Assembly (NCBI GenBank): GCA_027924645.1
Contig: BSBN01000844.1
Coordinates: 496,001-560,000 of the forward strand
Source of the DNA: Cunninghamia lanceolata
Taxonomy: Eukaryota; Streptophyta; Pinopsida; Cupressales; Cupressaceae
Length of the DNA stretch: 64,000 nt
Direction of reading: 5' to 3'
The position numbers were made by a program, and so were the translations under genes. The notes under the pieces were generated by a model, which ran no database searches, was not told the origin of the DNA, and saw nothing but the letters and a program-made list of their open reading frames with translations. Below, in pieces: positions 10,418 to 21,648 of the stretch. How positions within the stretch are numbered: the stretch's first letter is position 1; each line of letters opens with the position of its first letter.

Positions 10418-12275
10418 GTGAGAAAATTGCCACTGTGATAATGCTCTTTAGTTTTTGTGAATGTCTCACTAGGTAAGATTCTTTATGGAAAAATTATAGC
10501 ATAATTGCCAACTTTGTGAAAATTGGAAAAGGAGGTGTATATTTGCCAACTTTGTGAAAATGTGTAATTTATCCTCCTATCCTTGCTTATTGGATAGTTT
10601 TATGCCCATTTGGCTTGTACTGCTTTACATAATTTGTTTACTGTTGGATTTTTTTCTAAATATTTCGTTGCTACTGCTTGTTGATGTTGTAGTAAGCACT
10701 TAAACAATCTATTCTTTCTATTTGTTATAGTAGATATTTATGCATCTATCATTTGCTTTTGCAACATACTGTACTGAACTATCAAAGAATTTGTAGGAAG
10801 TGCTATTATCAAATGACAAACAACAAATTGGTGAACTTTCTCTCAGGTATTAGTTCTTGCGTGAAAATCCTAATAAAAGGAGTCTTAAGGGGATAAATCA
10901 TAAAAGATTGTATTTCATGAAAATTTGTTTCTACAAATACCTCCAAAATTTTCTGTGTGGCACTTACTGAGAAATTTATCCTTAGAAAACTAAGTCTGAT
11001 GCACATGCATTGCGTATGGAGAAGTTTCATTAGAACTTTTCTATTGTAATTGTGGGGTTCTCCCATTTCTTGGAAAGTTCTAGGCTCTATTTAGGATAAA
11101 TGACTCTATAGTTTTGGTATATTGAGTTACTTTCGTTTGCATTCAAAGGTGCTACATTGTTGCATCTAATCATTATGCTTTTTTTTATTATTCATATTAT
11201 TTATTTGGGTAGTAATTTGTAGCAGATCCTAAAAACTTTTCTTTTCTGTGAATGTGAGATTGTTGTGGTGTTATACTTTTTATTGAGCATGGTTACTATG
11301 TTTTAGTATATCATAGTGATAGTGTATTATTTTGGTATATTGTGGGTTTATTTAGTTCCAAAATGATAATCATCTTTAGAGTTTTGATATTGTTTTCATT
11401 GGTATTAGATTAGTTGTGGACCAAAGAAAAATTCATTGTGAGAAGTAGTGGTTTGAATTAATGAGCTGTTGACTATTTTTGAATAAATTGTATTAAAATT
11501 AATAGCTACATTTTCTAGTTTTTGGGTAATAGATTACAACCCAAGGAATATCCAGGTCAGTGAAATCCTAAGCTTTTGGTGATCTGAAGGGTTTTCTTTT
11601 CTTATAAATGTTAGAATTTTATGGACTTAGAAGGCTAGGTGCAATGAACATGCTTTTGGTTTATAGCAGCTTTTTAAAATTGGTCTTCTGGAATTGCAAG
11701 ATTCTTCCATAGTCTACTAGTTTTTGGGCTTTCTTTGGGATAAAGTTATCTTCATTTCTATATTGTAGAATATTTGAATGCTATTTATAGCATGTAGGAG
11801 CATCATTGTGTAGTTCTAAAGTTTAGAACCAAAATTAGCATGGTATGGAACATAAATAAATACATTTTAATTAATTAAAACAAGATTTTGAATTAAACCT
11901 TCAATGACTTGTTCAATCAAGTCAACACAAACAAGAAACATGAATGTTTTGAGTATTAATTTCATTCCCTTACTACAACTATAAGATTTCTTAATTAAGA
12001 TACCTAGAGTTGTCTAGCACAGACCTGGAAGATAAGTCTCTTGGATGGAAAGGTCATATGTTAGTATTTGCTTTAGGCTTTATATTATTTCTGCATATAT
12101 TTTTTATCCATGTATACACTTCTTATAATCCTATGTGTATCTTTGGTGGAGTCATGTTTTGGTTCTAATGTTTTGAACCAAAATTTGCATGAGATGGAAG
12201 AGATTGCATACATGGGACATAAATAAACAAATTTTAATTAGACAAAACAAGATTTTGAATTAAACCTACAATGAC
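10418..12275 (+). other. CACTA interior after RPL5; second copy of the exon 4 boundary; short duplication
   Basis: No gene recognised. At about 10735-10780 the sequence gatatttatgcatct and a catactgtact stretch repeats the intron 3/exon 4 boundary seen at 8872-8915. Bases about 11812-11911 and 12160-12275 are two diverged copies of one block (gttcta-a-ttt-gaaccaaaat, then aacaagattttgaattaaac). I see no exon for the RPL5 C-terminus. Confidence 0.6.
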
Positions 12276-12870
12276 ATTGCGGGGTCACGGTACCATTATG
12301 TTTATTGACTTGTTCCCTTCCATAGTACTACAAACTATTTCTTTGACCATCGCGGGATTATGGTATACTAAACATCACTTGAATCCTTTCATCGCACTAC
12401 CACACTCATTCATTGAAACTATCGCATGGCCGCGGTATTCAACACTTACATAACTTAAACTCCTTATTCTGCCATACCGTAAGCCTCACTTGAGGCTATT
12501 ACGAAGGTGCAGTGTACGGTTTTCCTCTGTTCCTTCTTACCGCCATACCGCAAGCCTCACTTGAGGCCACCATGGGGGCATAGTGTACTATTTTCCTTTG
12601 CTCCTTCTTACCACATTACCACTAGTTATTCTCTTACCTACTACAGGACCGCAGTGAAGTATCATATGCCACTTAAATTTATACCACTAGCCAGCCACTT
12701 CATTTTGAGACTACTATGGGGCTGTGGTAATTGATCTCTACATACCATGATGCCACAAGTGAAATCTCTTCATGCTGTGGGATAGTGATATCTGCTCCCT
12801 TGTTATCCTTGGTTCCCGCACACCTGCCAAGACCTTTTGAGTGACCCGCGAGACTGCAGTGAGAGACAAA
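12276..12870. other. GC-richer unassigned block with a tandem repeat of about 71 bp
   Basis: This block is clearly richer in C and G than its surroundings. It contains two copies of a unit of about 71 bp starting near 12469 and 12540. Both hold the words gccatacc, aagcctcacttgaggc, gtgta and ccttctta. Open frames of 60-75 codons exist but match nothing I recognise. It may be another captured fragment. Confidence 0.55.
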
Positions 12871-12980
12871 AACACATCAATGGTCAAAAATACAAATATC
12901 TTTCACATGGACTTGGTATGGGGTGCTTATGAATGACTCCTAGAATAATTTTAAAAGAAATATGGATCCCTAAGATGGAT

Positions 12981-13238
12981 TTATGGAAGGAAATTTGCAT
13001 GAAACCAAGTGGGACTATGAGAATTTTGAATGGTCCTAACAAAGACCACATTTTTTTGAGGCATTCTATCAAATAGTTCATGTGCCTTATCCATGGTTTG
13101 ACATTTTCTATACATGTTTACCACGGCAGTTGCAACTGCAACATCTAACAAAATTCCTCTATCCTTCATGCTTTGATGGATGTCCATACCATGTTCCAAA
13201 GCAATGCTCTGGATTTTATTATATTGGCACAATGTCAA
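12981..13238 (-). pseudogene. Pentatricopeptide-repeat (PPR) protein fragment 1
   Basis: On the minus strand it reads as a PPR stretch: IALEHGMDIHQSMKDRGILL, DVAVATAVVNMYRKC, then AHELFDRMPQKNVV. These words match the L- and S-type repeats of plant organellar RNA-binding PPR proteins (A-VDMY-KCG, A--LFD-MP-RNVVSW). Only about two repeats remain of proteins that usually have ten or more. The sequence diverges after NVV. No start, targeting peptide or E/DYW domain is seen. It lies within the CACTA element, antisense to the RPL5 fragments. Confidence 0.82.
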
Positions 13239-13269
13239 CTAAAATTGAAGCCACAAAGATAATTTAGAT

Positions 13270-13984
13270 ATTTAGAAATTTTAAAGGCTATTGAGTTTTC
13301 TTCTTTTAGCTAATGGGCAATTTCTTTCTATGTAAATTTCTCATTTCTCTCATCTTTCCATATTACATAGGTTGCTGCCCTTACACTATTTACCCTTGTG
13401 ACATTATATTCAACCATTATTCCTATTTCACTGTATGTGTCAATTGAGGTAAGAATTCTTACTTAATGAAGTTTGAAATTCTATTTGATATTCAAATATG
13501 CTTAACATGGAAACCACTTTAATTTTCTTAAAACAACATTTATGTCTTTGACTTGTTTCTTTTTTTAATGGAATCTAGATGATAAAGTTTATCCAGTCTA
13601 CTCAATTCATCAATAAAGATATACTTATGTATCATAAGGAAAGCAACACTCCTACTTTGGCGCGAACATCAAATCTGAATGAGGAGCTAGGATAGGTCTG
13701 TGAAAGTCACAATTAAATGTGTTTGAAATAGATAGTTTAACAGTTGCTTGATAAAAATTTACAAACAAAGCTAAAAAATATGTTTTTGTATTAAAGTTTA
13801 AACTTAAAACCATTTTCCAATTTGTTATTGGTCAAAACCCTCTCTCCCCTACAAAATGAATTCCTAGAACAAGTGAGGAAAAACATCACGAGTGTTATTG
13901 AGTCTCTTTTGGGCTGGCCTTACTATGCCACCTGGACTTGGTAGACCATGAAGGGGGCCCACAACTTGGAAAGTTCAAGCCTAG
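13270..13984. other. Spacer between the two PPR fragments
   Basis: AT-rich sequence without a recognised gene. It could be captured intron or flank. Confidence 0.4.
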
Positions 13985-14112
13985 TTCTGCAACTATGTAG
14001 TCTATGAGACCACTTTTTTTTTACGCATTCTATCAAACAGTTCATGTGCCTTGTCCATGGTTCTACATTTTGTATACATGTCTACCAAGGCAGTTGCAAC
14101 TACAACATCTAA
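13985..14112 (-). pseudogene. PPR protein fragment 2
   Basis: On the minus strand it reads LDVVVATALVDMYTKCRTMD, then KAHELFDRM, and then a lysine run and VVS before a stop. It is a near repeat of fragment 1 (cattctatcaaa-agttcatgtgcc shared at about 13063 and 14027). It is either a second repeat of the same captured gene or a duplicated piece. Confidence 0.8.
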
Positions 14113-14114
14113 AG

Positions 14115-15960
14115 GAATCAAGGCTTCCATATACTTCAAGGAATCAAGGAATCAAGGCTTCTATATACTTCAAAGGAAATTTTATTGCATGCATATCTTT
14201 TTTTATGATCTTGTTTATCAAGTCCAGCAATTGTTAGTTTTTTTATTGATAATGTTCTATAGATTTTTCATTATGGTCCAACTGGGAAAACTTAAAAAAA
14301 TCATTGATCGAGTATTGAAAACTATATTTTTGCTTTGCAGGTCCTCTCTTTGTTGTTTGCAATAATCCTTCATATCATGGTTTCACCCACAAGGAACAAT
14401 TATGACAATGATATGACTGTAAAAGAATAAGAGGACCTTCTCAAAAGGTAGTGATAGTCATTTGAGGTTGAGCAACACTTAAAGACCCATGGATGATAGG
14501 GTTACACTGAGAGCCATAAGTAGAAGACATAGGGACATTTGAAACAATATAGTGAGAAGAGTGTGAAGAGATTGGATAGTTTCAATCTAACTTGGAATCA
14601 TAAAGTGAAGGTCCTGATGAAATGACATCATGGCAATGATAGTGTTTCCAAAACAATTATGACCATGGTAGAAGAACTCCTCAAACTTGAGTGAATATGT
14701 TTGCAAATGAGGATGTATGACAATGAGGATTGAAAGGACAATCTATGAAAGAGCTTCCATCTATGCATGAAGAAAACCTACAAGTGATTGTCAAGGGGCA
14801 AATATTCATGCAAAAGATAGTGATCATGCAAACATTAAAAGATGATCTTAGAGTCAATGAGAAGAACTATGCAAAGGTTACAATCTTGTTAGTGTCTCAA
14901 GAGGCATTTAAAGGGGTAAGGAGACAGCCTTCTAGTATGCATTTGATAGTGGCAAATCTCATGATAGTCAAGAGTCTTCATGTTAGATGCATGAACACCT
15001 AGGACAGTACCATAGAGTTGGTACAAGTGAACAGCAACAAGGTTGAGGGTTATCGTGAGCTATTTGCCAAGACACAAATATTTTGCAATAGCAGTATCAT
15101 AATGGGATGTTGATTTCTATATTAGAGGTGATGATATGATATGATAGTTGTTCATGATAGTGATGTGATAAGTGACAAGACTAATGACAGACTATGTGAA
15201 CATGTAACAGTTTGGTAGATGACATAGAATGCATATGTAGGTAACAATAGTAGTGATGAACTGTTTTCAAGGAATTTGGAAAAGATACAGTGATGTCAAA
15301 GGTAGGCAAGGCATTCAATAGAGGGGCAGTGTTCTACATTGATGGGAGGTAGAGTACAAGTGAAAGCATGCTAGAATAATGAGCTAGGTAGTGGCAATCA
15401 TGAGGCATTGTTATTTTATAAAGGGAAAATGCATGATAGTAGGTTGACAAGTGATTGGACAATGCATTTCTGGAAGCTACAAGTTTGATTAGGACAATGC
15501 ATAGCCTAGTCATAAGGCAATATTGTTGAATAACAGTCCATGACAATTGAGGCATCCTACCAAAGATGACAGTCATTAGAGGCCTAATCATTAGATATAA
15601 GGATAGTTTATTGCTATAGATAACAATTCACAGTGGCAGCTTATGAACTAGAACAAGTTGGGTGAATGAGACAAGATGTCTATAGAGATGATAGTGTGAT
15701 CTTGAATTAGGATAGTGAGCTTTAATATGGGACAGCCATGGATTTGTGAAGAAGACATCTATGAATTTCTTTGTGCTTCTATGCTTAGTGATACTTCTAA
15801 AATCAGTTTCTTACTCATTCTTTGAGCTATGTATTGTAACCATGAAGGTTTTTTTAGCAAAGAGAAAGCATTGTAACTTATTTTCAAATCTATATGCTAT
15901 TTGTAAGCATTTTTTATCAATAAAACAAGATTTTTTACCTTCTCAAAGTTGTTTCATTGT
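14115..15960. other. CACTA interior, unassigned
   Basis: No known gene. Bases 14100-14180 hold short repeats of caaggcttc-atatacttcaa. Bases about 14370-15740 are rich in reiterated gatagtga/atgatag words and hold an open frame of 90 codons (14730-15002, plus strand). That frame starts MKGQSMKELPSMHEENLQVI and matches no family I know. This is where a transposase remnant might be expected, but I see none. Confidence 0.4.
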
Positions 15961-15964
15961 GCAA

Positions 15965-16500
15965 GCTTCAAAATATACTACTAAATATACTAATGACTAA
16001 ATGCAAGATTCAAAATGACTAAATATACTACTAATTGGCATCAATTAATAATTAAATTGACTAAATATACTACCAATTGATAGAAATCAGTGAACAATGA
16101 ATAAATATGACTAAATATATGACCAAAATTAAATTAGTGAATAAAAATGACTAAATATACTACCAAATTGATCAAAATGATGATTAAAATTAATGACTAA
16201 ATACACTACCAATGGACATAAATCAATGAATGAAAATAACTAAATAAGTGACCAATTAACAACAATCAATGACTAAATTAATGACTAAATAAGTGACCAT
16301 ATTACAACAATCAATGACTAAATCAACGACTAAATATACTACCAAATCAATCAATCAAAACAACTAATAAATGACTAAAAATGGTTTAGTCATCAATTTG
16401 GTTGCATTATAAATGACTGGAAATAAACAACTAATGGTCACGTGACCATCTTTGGTCATTTATAAGCAATGTTTTAGTAGTTTTTTAGTAATATATTGTT
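15965..16500. repeat. CACTA right subterminal repeat region
   Basis: At least twelve copies of gactaaat, mostly as aatgactaaata, with a common extension tatactacca. They are spaced about 20-50 bp apart, and a few are inverted (tttagtcatc). This mirrors the left subterminal region and is a hallmark of CACTA elements. Confidence 0.88.
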
Positions 16501-16518
16501 GTTTCTGTACTAGTGACT

Positions 16519-16850
16519 CTTACCAGGTCACAACATCTTTTCTTTCACTACTCTGAATACTCCCCCTGAGGAGTACACACCAAACTATATCAACTCTTAC
16601 TCCCCCTATCTGCAATAGTTAGCAACGCCACTACCTACTCCCCCTGAGAGGTAGCCTTCAACATCAATCTAGATTAAAGAATGAATCTTGAAAACCACTA
16701 GATTGATGCATCTCCTTATGCATCTAATTCAAAGGAGGGGTAATAACCCCTAACTTCTCCTAGAGATATTCAAATGTATCCTTAGGAAGAGCCTTAGTAA
16801 ATATATCAACAATCTGATCCTTTGTAGGCACATACTCAAGCTTCACTTCA
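16519..16850 (-). other. Element A 3' tail, right of the CACTA insertion
   Basis: Non-coding in the minus sense, after the RNase H stop. It holds three more purine tracts (ctccccctgagg, ctccccctatc, ctccccctgaga on the plus strand at about 16561, 16601 and 16640) like those at 4150-4230. Confidence 0.7.
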
Positions 16851-17290
16851 TTCTATGCAACCTTTTCTCTTAGAAAGTGATACCGGATTGAGATATGTTT
16901 TGTCATTGAGTGCATCACTAGATTCCTTGAAATGTCAATAACACTAGTGTTATCACAAAAGATAGGAATTGGTTCATCATATACAACTCTGATATCTTTC
17001 AAAGTTTGCTTCATCCACAACACTTGTGTGCAACAAGATGCTGCTACAATGTATTCTGCCTCTGCAATAGATAAGACACTGAATCTTGTTTCTTGCATCT
17101 TAACCATGACACCACTCTACCTCCAAGAAAGAATACACCACCACTTGTACTTTTCCTGTCATCTACACAACCAACCCAATCTGCATCTGTATAAGCACTT
17201 AGAGCAAAGTCATTATCCTTTGGATACTACAAGCCATGATCTAGAGTGCCCTTTAAATATCTAAATATCCTCTTCACTGCTGCAGCATGT
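16850..17290 (-). pseudogene. Element A RNase H (copia)
   Basis: The minus strand encodes AEAEYIVAASCCTQVLWMKQ, then IFCDNTSVIDISRN and MTKHISIRYHFLREKV. These are typical of the Ty1/copia RNase H end of the pol polyprotein, which degrades RNA in RNA-DNA hybrids. The upstream ADW/KSTSGG part lies in a different frame toward 17290, so the domain is broken by frameshift. Confidence 0.88.
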
Positions 17291-17307
17291 GACTATCTAG
17301 GATCTTC

Positions 17308-18111
17308 TTAAAATCTAGCCACAAGACAATTTGCATGCATAATATCTAGTTTAGCAGCAGTTAAATATAGTAGTCCTCCAATCATTGATCTATATCTGCT
17401 TTGATTAGCCTTAGGAGATTCATCATTCTTGCTCATCTTGCAACCAATAGTCATAGGGGTACATACTAGTTTAGAATCTTCCATTCCAAACTTCTTTAAC
17501 ATCTCCTTGACATACTTTGATTGTGAAATAAAAATACCTTTATCTATCTGATTGATCTGTAGTCCAAGGAAGTTCATTTCACCACACATTGACATTTCAT
17601 CTACAAAACTCTTACACATACCTTCATTTCCCCCAAAGATTATGTCATCCACATATACTTCCACAATCAGAATTTGATCTTCTCCTATTTTGATGTACAT
17701 ATTACTATCTGTAGAACCTTTATTGAATCCTTGTTGTATTAAGTACATATCTAACCTCGCATACCAAGATCTGGGAGCTTGCTTCAAACCATACAATTCC
17801 TTCTTCAATATACAAACCATATCTGGTTTATCAGATAATTGAAATCCATCTGGTTTTTCTATGTATACTTCTTCTAGTTCACCATTCAAGAAAGAAGACT
17901 TCACATCCATTTGATATACTTTGAAATCCTTATGTGCTGCAAAAGCCAAAAACATCTTGATAGCTTCCATTCTAGCCACCAGAGCATATGTTTCTCCAAA
18001 ATCTATCCCTTCTACTTGTGAGTAGCCTTTACACACAAGTCTTTCCTTGTTCCTTACCACTTCTTCATTCTCATTTAGCTTGTTTCGGTATACCCACTTA
18101 GTTCTAACCAC
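17308..18111 (-). pseudogene. Element A reverse transcriptase (copia)
   Basis: An open frame of 267 codons covers most of the copia RT. Motifs in order: [55 protein letters not shown], and [12 protein letters not shown] with the catalytic YVDD. It is the best-preserved part of element A, although A's LTRs are strongly diverged. Its neighbours in the same polyprotein are interrupted, so it is not a functional gene. Confidence 0.92.
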
Positions 18112-18160
18112 ATTTTTGTTTGTTGGTTTTGGGACAAGTTCCCAAGTTTGATTCTTTTCA

Positions 18161-19735
18161 ATCTACATTAGTTCTTCTTCCATAGCCTTGATCCAATATT
18201 CATCCTTGCATGCTTCAATCATTGTTTTAGGTTTAAACTTAGAAAGTAAACATAGATTTACATATTCTTTAGTATCTCTCCTTCTTGTCAGTACACCTTT
18301 GCTCTTATCACCAATGATCTGATCTTCATAATGACATTTTTGCACATACTTTCGAGTTTTGTGAGTCTTTTTTGGAGCTTCTTTCTCTTCAACCTACACT
18401 TCCTTTTCCTTAGCATTTTCTTCTTCAGAAGAAGAAGACTCATCTGATTCATATCCATTTACTTCTGAATTCTTTTGTAGGTCTTCATCAACTTTGACAT
18501 TTGCACTCTCAACAATCCTTCTTAGCCTCTTGTTGTAGCATCGGTAAGCTTTGCTTTTAGTGGAATACCCAAGAAAGATACCTTCATCAGACCTTGCATA
18601 AAAAATTTCCTAGGCTTTAATCATCCCTTTTGATATAACATTTTCTTCCAAACACTCTAAAGTATTTGGCAGTTGGAATCTTTCCATACCACAACTCATA
18701 AGGAGTCTCTGTATTGTTTGCTCTTGCCTGCACTCTGTTTAGTATATAAACAATAGTATGAATTGCTTCTCTCCAGTAGACCTCTAGTAGATTTACTTCT
18801 TTAATAATCATTCTTGTAGCTTCTTGAACAATCCTATTCTTTCTTTCAACCACTCAATTATGTTGAGGAGTCCTAGGGGTATATAAGTGCCTCTTTATTC
18901 CATGATTCTCACAAAACATGTTAAACTCATTGGAGGTGAACTCTCCACCTTTATCTAACCTTTTCAATCTACATTAGTTCTTCTTCCATAGCCTTGGTCC
19001 AATACTCATCCTTGCATGCTTCAATCATTGTTTTAGGTTCAAACTTAGAAAGTAAACATAGATTTACCTATTCTTTAGCAGCTCTCCTTCTTGTCAGTTT
19101 GCTCTTATCACCAATGATCTGATCTTTAGAATGATGTTTTTGCACATACTTTAGAGTTGGGAGTATTTTTTGGAGCTTCTTCCTCTTCAATCGACACTTC
19201 CTTTTCCTTAGCATTTTCTTCTTCTTCACAAGAAGACTCATCTAATTCATATCCATTTACTTTTGAATTCTTTTGTAGGTCTTCATCAACTCTAACATTT
19301 TCACTCTCATCAGTCCTTCTTAGCCTCTTGTTGTAACACCGGTAAGCTTTGCTTCCAGTGGAATACCCAAGAAAGATACCTTCATCAGACCTTGCATCAA
19401 AAATTCCTAGGTTTTATTCATCCCTTCTGATATAACATTTTCTTCCAAACACCCTAAAGTATTTAGCAATATGAATCTTTCCATACCATAACTCATAAGG
19501 AGTCTTTGTATTGTTTGTTCTTGCCTACACTCTATTAAGTATATAAACAATAGTATTAATTGCTTTTCTCCAATAGACCTCTGGTAGATTTGCTTCTTTA
19601 ATCCTATTCTTTCTTTCAACCACTCCATTTTGTTGAGGAGTCCTAGGGGCATATAAGTGCCTCTTTATTCCATGATTCTCACAAAACATGTTAAACTCAT
19701 TAGGGGTGAACTCTCCACCTTTGTCTAACCTTAAA
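18161..19735 (-). repeat. Tandem duplication of about 800 bp in the integrase-RT linker of element A
   Basis: Copy 1 (18161-18960) and copy 2 (18961-about 19735) both begin ttttcaatctacattagttc and both end gtgaactctccacctttrtc. They cover the linker before RT and the C-terminal half of integrase. One copy carries VERKNRIVQEATRMI and PYELWYGKIPTAKYFRVFG (18617-18853). The copies differ by many substitutions and by stops. Confidence 0.9.
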
Positions 19736-19932
19736 CATTTGATCCTCATATCCATTTCATTCTCAATCATTTCTTTGAATGCTTTAAACTTATCTAGGGC
19801 TTCTAATTTTTCTTTGAGAAAAGTAACACATGCCATTCTAGAATAATCAACAATCAGTAGCATGAAGTACCTGTCACCTTGGAAACTTCTTACTTTGGTA
19901 CAACCACAAAGATCTGTATGCAATAATTCCAA
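19525..19932 (-). pseudogene. Element A integrase core (copia)
   Basis: The minus strand reads ELLHTDLCGCTKVRSFQG, then DYSRMACVTFLKEKLEAL, KCLRLDKGGEFTPNEF and RTPQQNGVVERKNR. These carry the D, D and E positions of the retroviral integrase core, which joins element DNA to the host chromosome. The C-terminal part runs into the 800-bp tandem duplication. Upstream (19935-20160) the integrase zinc-finger region (WLWHRRLCHINFDSL) is recognisable but interrupted by the solo LTR. Confidence 0.9.
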
Positions 19933-20169
19933 CAGTCTAGTAGAAGATTAATCCTTGATTTTGAAGCTACTTCTTGCTTGCTTCCCAACTTGACATTCCT
20001 TGCAAATAGCATTGATAGGCTTTGTAATATTTGGTAGATCTCTCATAGCTTGAACTAAAATTATTCTACCAGGCTATCAAAATTGATGTGACACAATCTT
20101 CTATGCCATAGCCAACTCTCACTGATCTGAGTCATGAAGAAATAACCATCACCACCTTTAAGCTAATAA

Positions 20170-21597
20170 TGTTGAAATACACAGGACAACTAAGAGGGGG
20201 GAGGGGTGAATTAGTTGTCCAAAAAACTTAACTTCATATAAATATCAAACCATCAACTACTTAATTACTGATAATCAGATTTAACCATGAAAGCATGAAA
20301 CCATAGTCTTAATACAATCACACATTCAACACAGGAGACACCAGATTTTTATGTGGAAAACCCTATAAAGGAAAAACCATGGTGGGTGTTAACCCATAGA
20401 AATATATAAGTTATACTAATACCAAAAAACAAAGGCTCACTACCTACAGGGCTCACTACCCAAAATGCTCACTGCAAAGAATGACTCACTACCAAGAAGG
20501 ACTCACTGCTAAGGGGTGGTTCGCTACCAAAGATTTTTGAACTAATTTGATAGCATCTACTCTATGCCTGAGTTCAGTTCCATTGAAGCACAATATTCTT
20601 CTTCTTCTTTGCTCTTCTTACTCTTCGCACTTATCTCCTCATTCTTCACACTCATTCTTTTTCACAATTACATTACAAGTTTTTATACAAATCATCAACC
20701 TTGGAATGTACATCAAGGTCGGCAATACATTCATCAACCGTTGGAACAATCTCCAAGGTCAGCATTACAAAAACATACATAGAAATAGGTCTAGACCTAA
20801 TATAGAAATTAGCTAAGGGAAAGATGTAAAGATGTATGTTGATCATGACACGCCTTAGCTAGGACTCTAATGCAATCATTCATGCCATGACATGCTTCTG
20901 CAATCTTCAAGGCATCTCCACAAATAGTGAAATCAACCAAGTCGGCCAAGACTAGTGAGAACACTAGGTCTACTAAGAACATTCTTCATCCATGACCCAA
21001 TTTTCTCTTTGCGGAGAAATCCAAGGGTAGGAACATGATTAGGTGACATCCACAAGCACATTGAGATCATCAAGAACAACTGCATAACTTGTAACCACTA
21101 TGTCAAGAAGATTCTTTAAATCGAAGCACATAAACACCACTGCCAGTTACTGTCATAAGGAAAAGATCGCTTGCGGACCACCAGATCATGAACCATTGGA
21201 ATTGAAGGCCCATATCATTATCTTAGACTTAACTCTAGAACCACAAACCAAAATACTTCAATGCGGAGGAATGAGGAGCATAACACTTTCTCCCTGTCAC
21301 CACCAAACATAAAAAAAAATAGTTTCACTCTAGGGAACATAGCTCACTCAAATCTTCGTACCGGAGGCTCAAACTTGGAACATAACATCTTCAGACAAAC
21401 CTATAAATAACTTTCAATCCACAAACAAATATATTCATTCTATAGGAAATGTGGAGCAATCTATTGGACTATTCTTCTGTAGACAAAGATATTTTGCAAC
21501 ATATTATTTCTATAGGAGGAGCAAATTTTCTCAATATCCTCAATATCAGGTTTTCTCAATATCAATGACAACACTAGTTAGGCACATAATTGCAACA
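20170..21597 (-). mobile_element. Solo LTR of a copia element, inserted in element A
   Basis: A 1,428-bp LTR beginning TGTTGAAATA and ending AATTGCAACA. It is flanked by a perfect 5-bp duplication, AATAA (20165-20169 and 21598-21602). There is no second LTR, primer-binding site or coding region, so it is the product of LTR-LTR recombination. It shares three modules with the other copia LTRs here: a terminal stem-loop (20184-20220), a ggaaaaccctataaaggaaa stretch, and six reiterations of a GCTCACTAC-like word (20434-20535). Removing it restores the integrase zinc-finger reading of element A. Confidence 0.9.
20184..20220 (-). promoter_or_regulatory. LTR terminal stem-loop, solo LTR
   Basis: The arms GGACAACTAA and TTAGTTGTCC form a perfect 10-bp stem around a G-rich loop ending GTGAA. 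The position, close to the U5 end, is the same as in the other copia LTRs of the window. Confidence 0.75.
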
Positions 21598-21648
21598 AAT
21601 AAACATTTCCATATGTCCTCTTTCTAGCAGCTATCACAGTTCCGGAGT

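Larger units (their letters stand above)
4268..16515. mobile_element. CACTA (EnSpm-type) transposon carrying RPL5 and PPR gene fragments
   Basis: A 12.25 kb DNA transposon. The left end reads CACTAGTACA and the right end is its exact inverse, TGTACTAGTG. Both ends are flanked by ACT (4265-4267 and 16516-16518), the 3-bp target duplication typical of CACTA elements. Dense GACTAAAT repeats lie just inside both ends. Removing it rejoins the 3' tail of copia element A. I find no transposase-like (TNPD/TNPA) coding sequence, so it is probably non-autonomous. Its cargo is intron-bearing RPL5 exons (plus strand, 5704-10417), two PPR fragments (minus strand, 12981-14112) and unassigned sequence. This is the pattern of a gene-capturing Pack-CACTA element. 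Confidence 0.92.

Noticed and set aside
14730..15002. Possible transposase remnant in the CACTA interior
   Set aside because: No TNPD or TNPA motif could be recognised. The frame is short and its neighbourhood is a low-complexity gatagtga-rich stretch.
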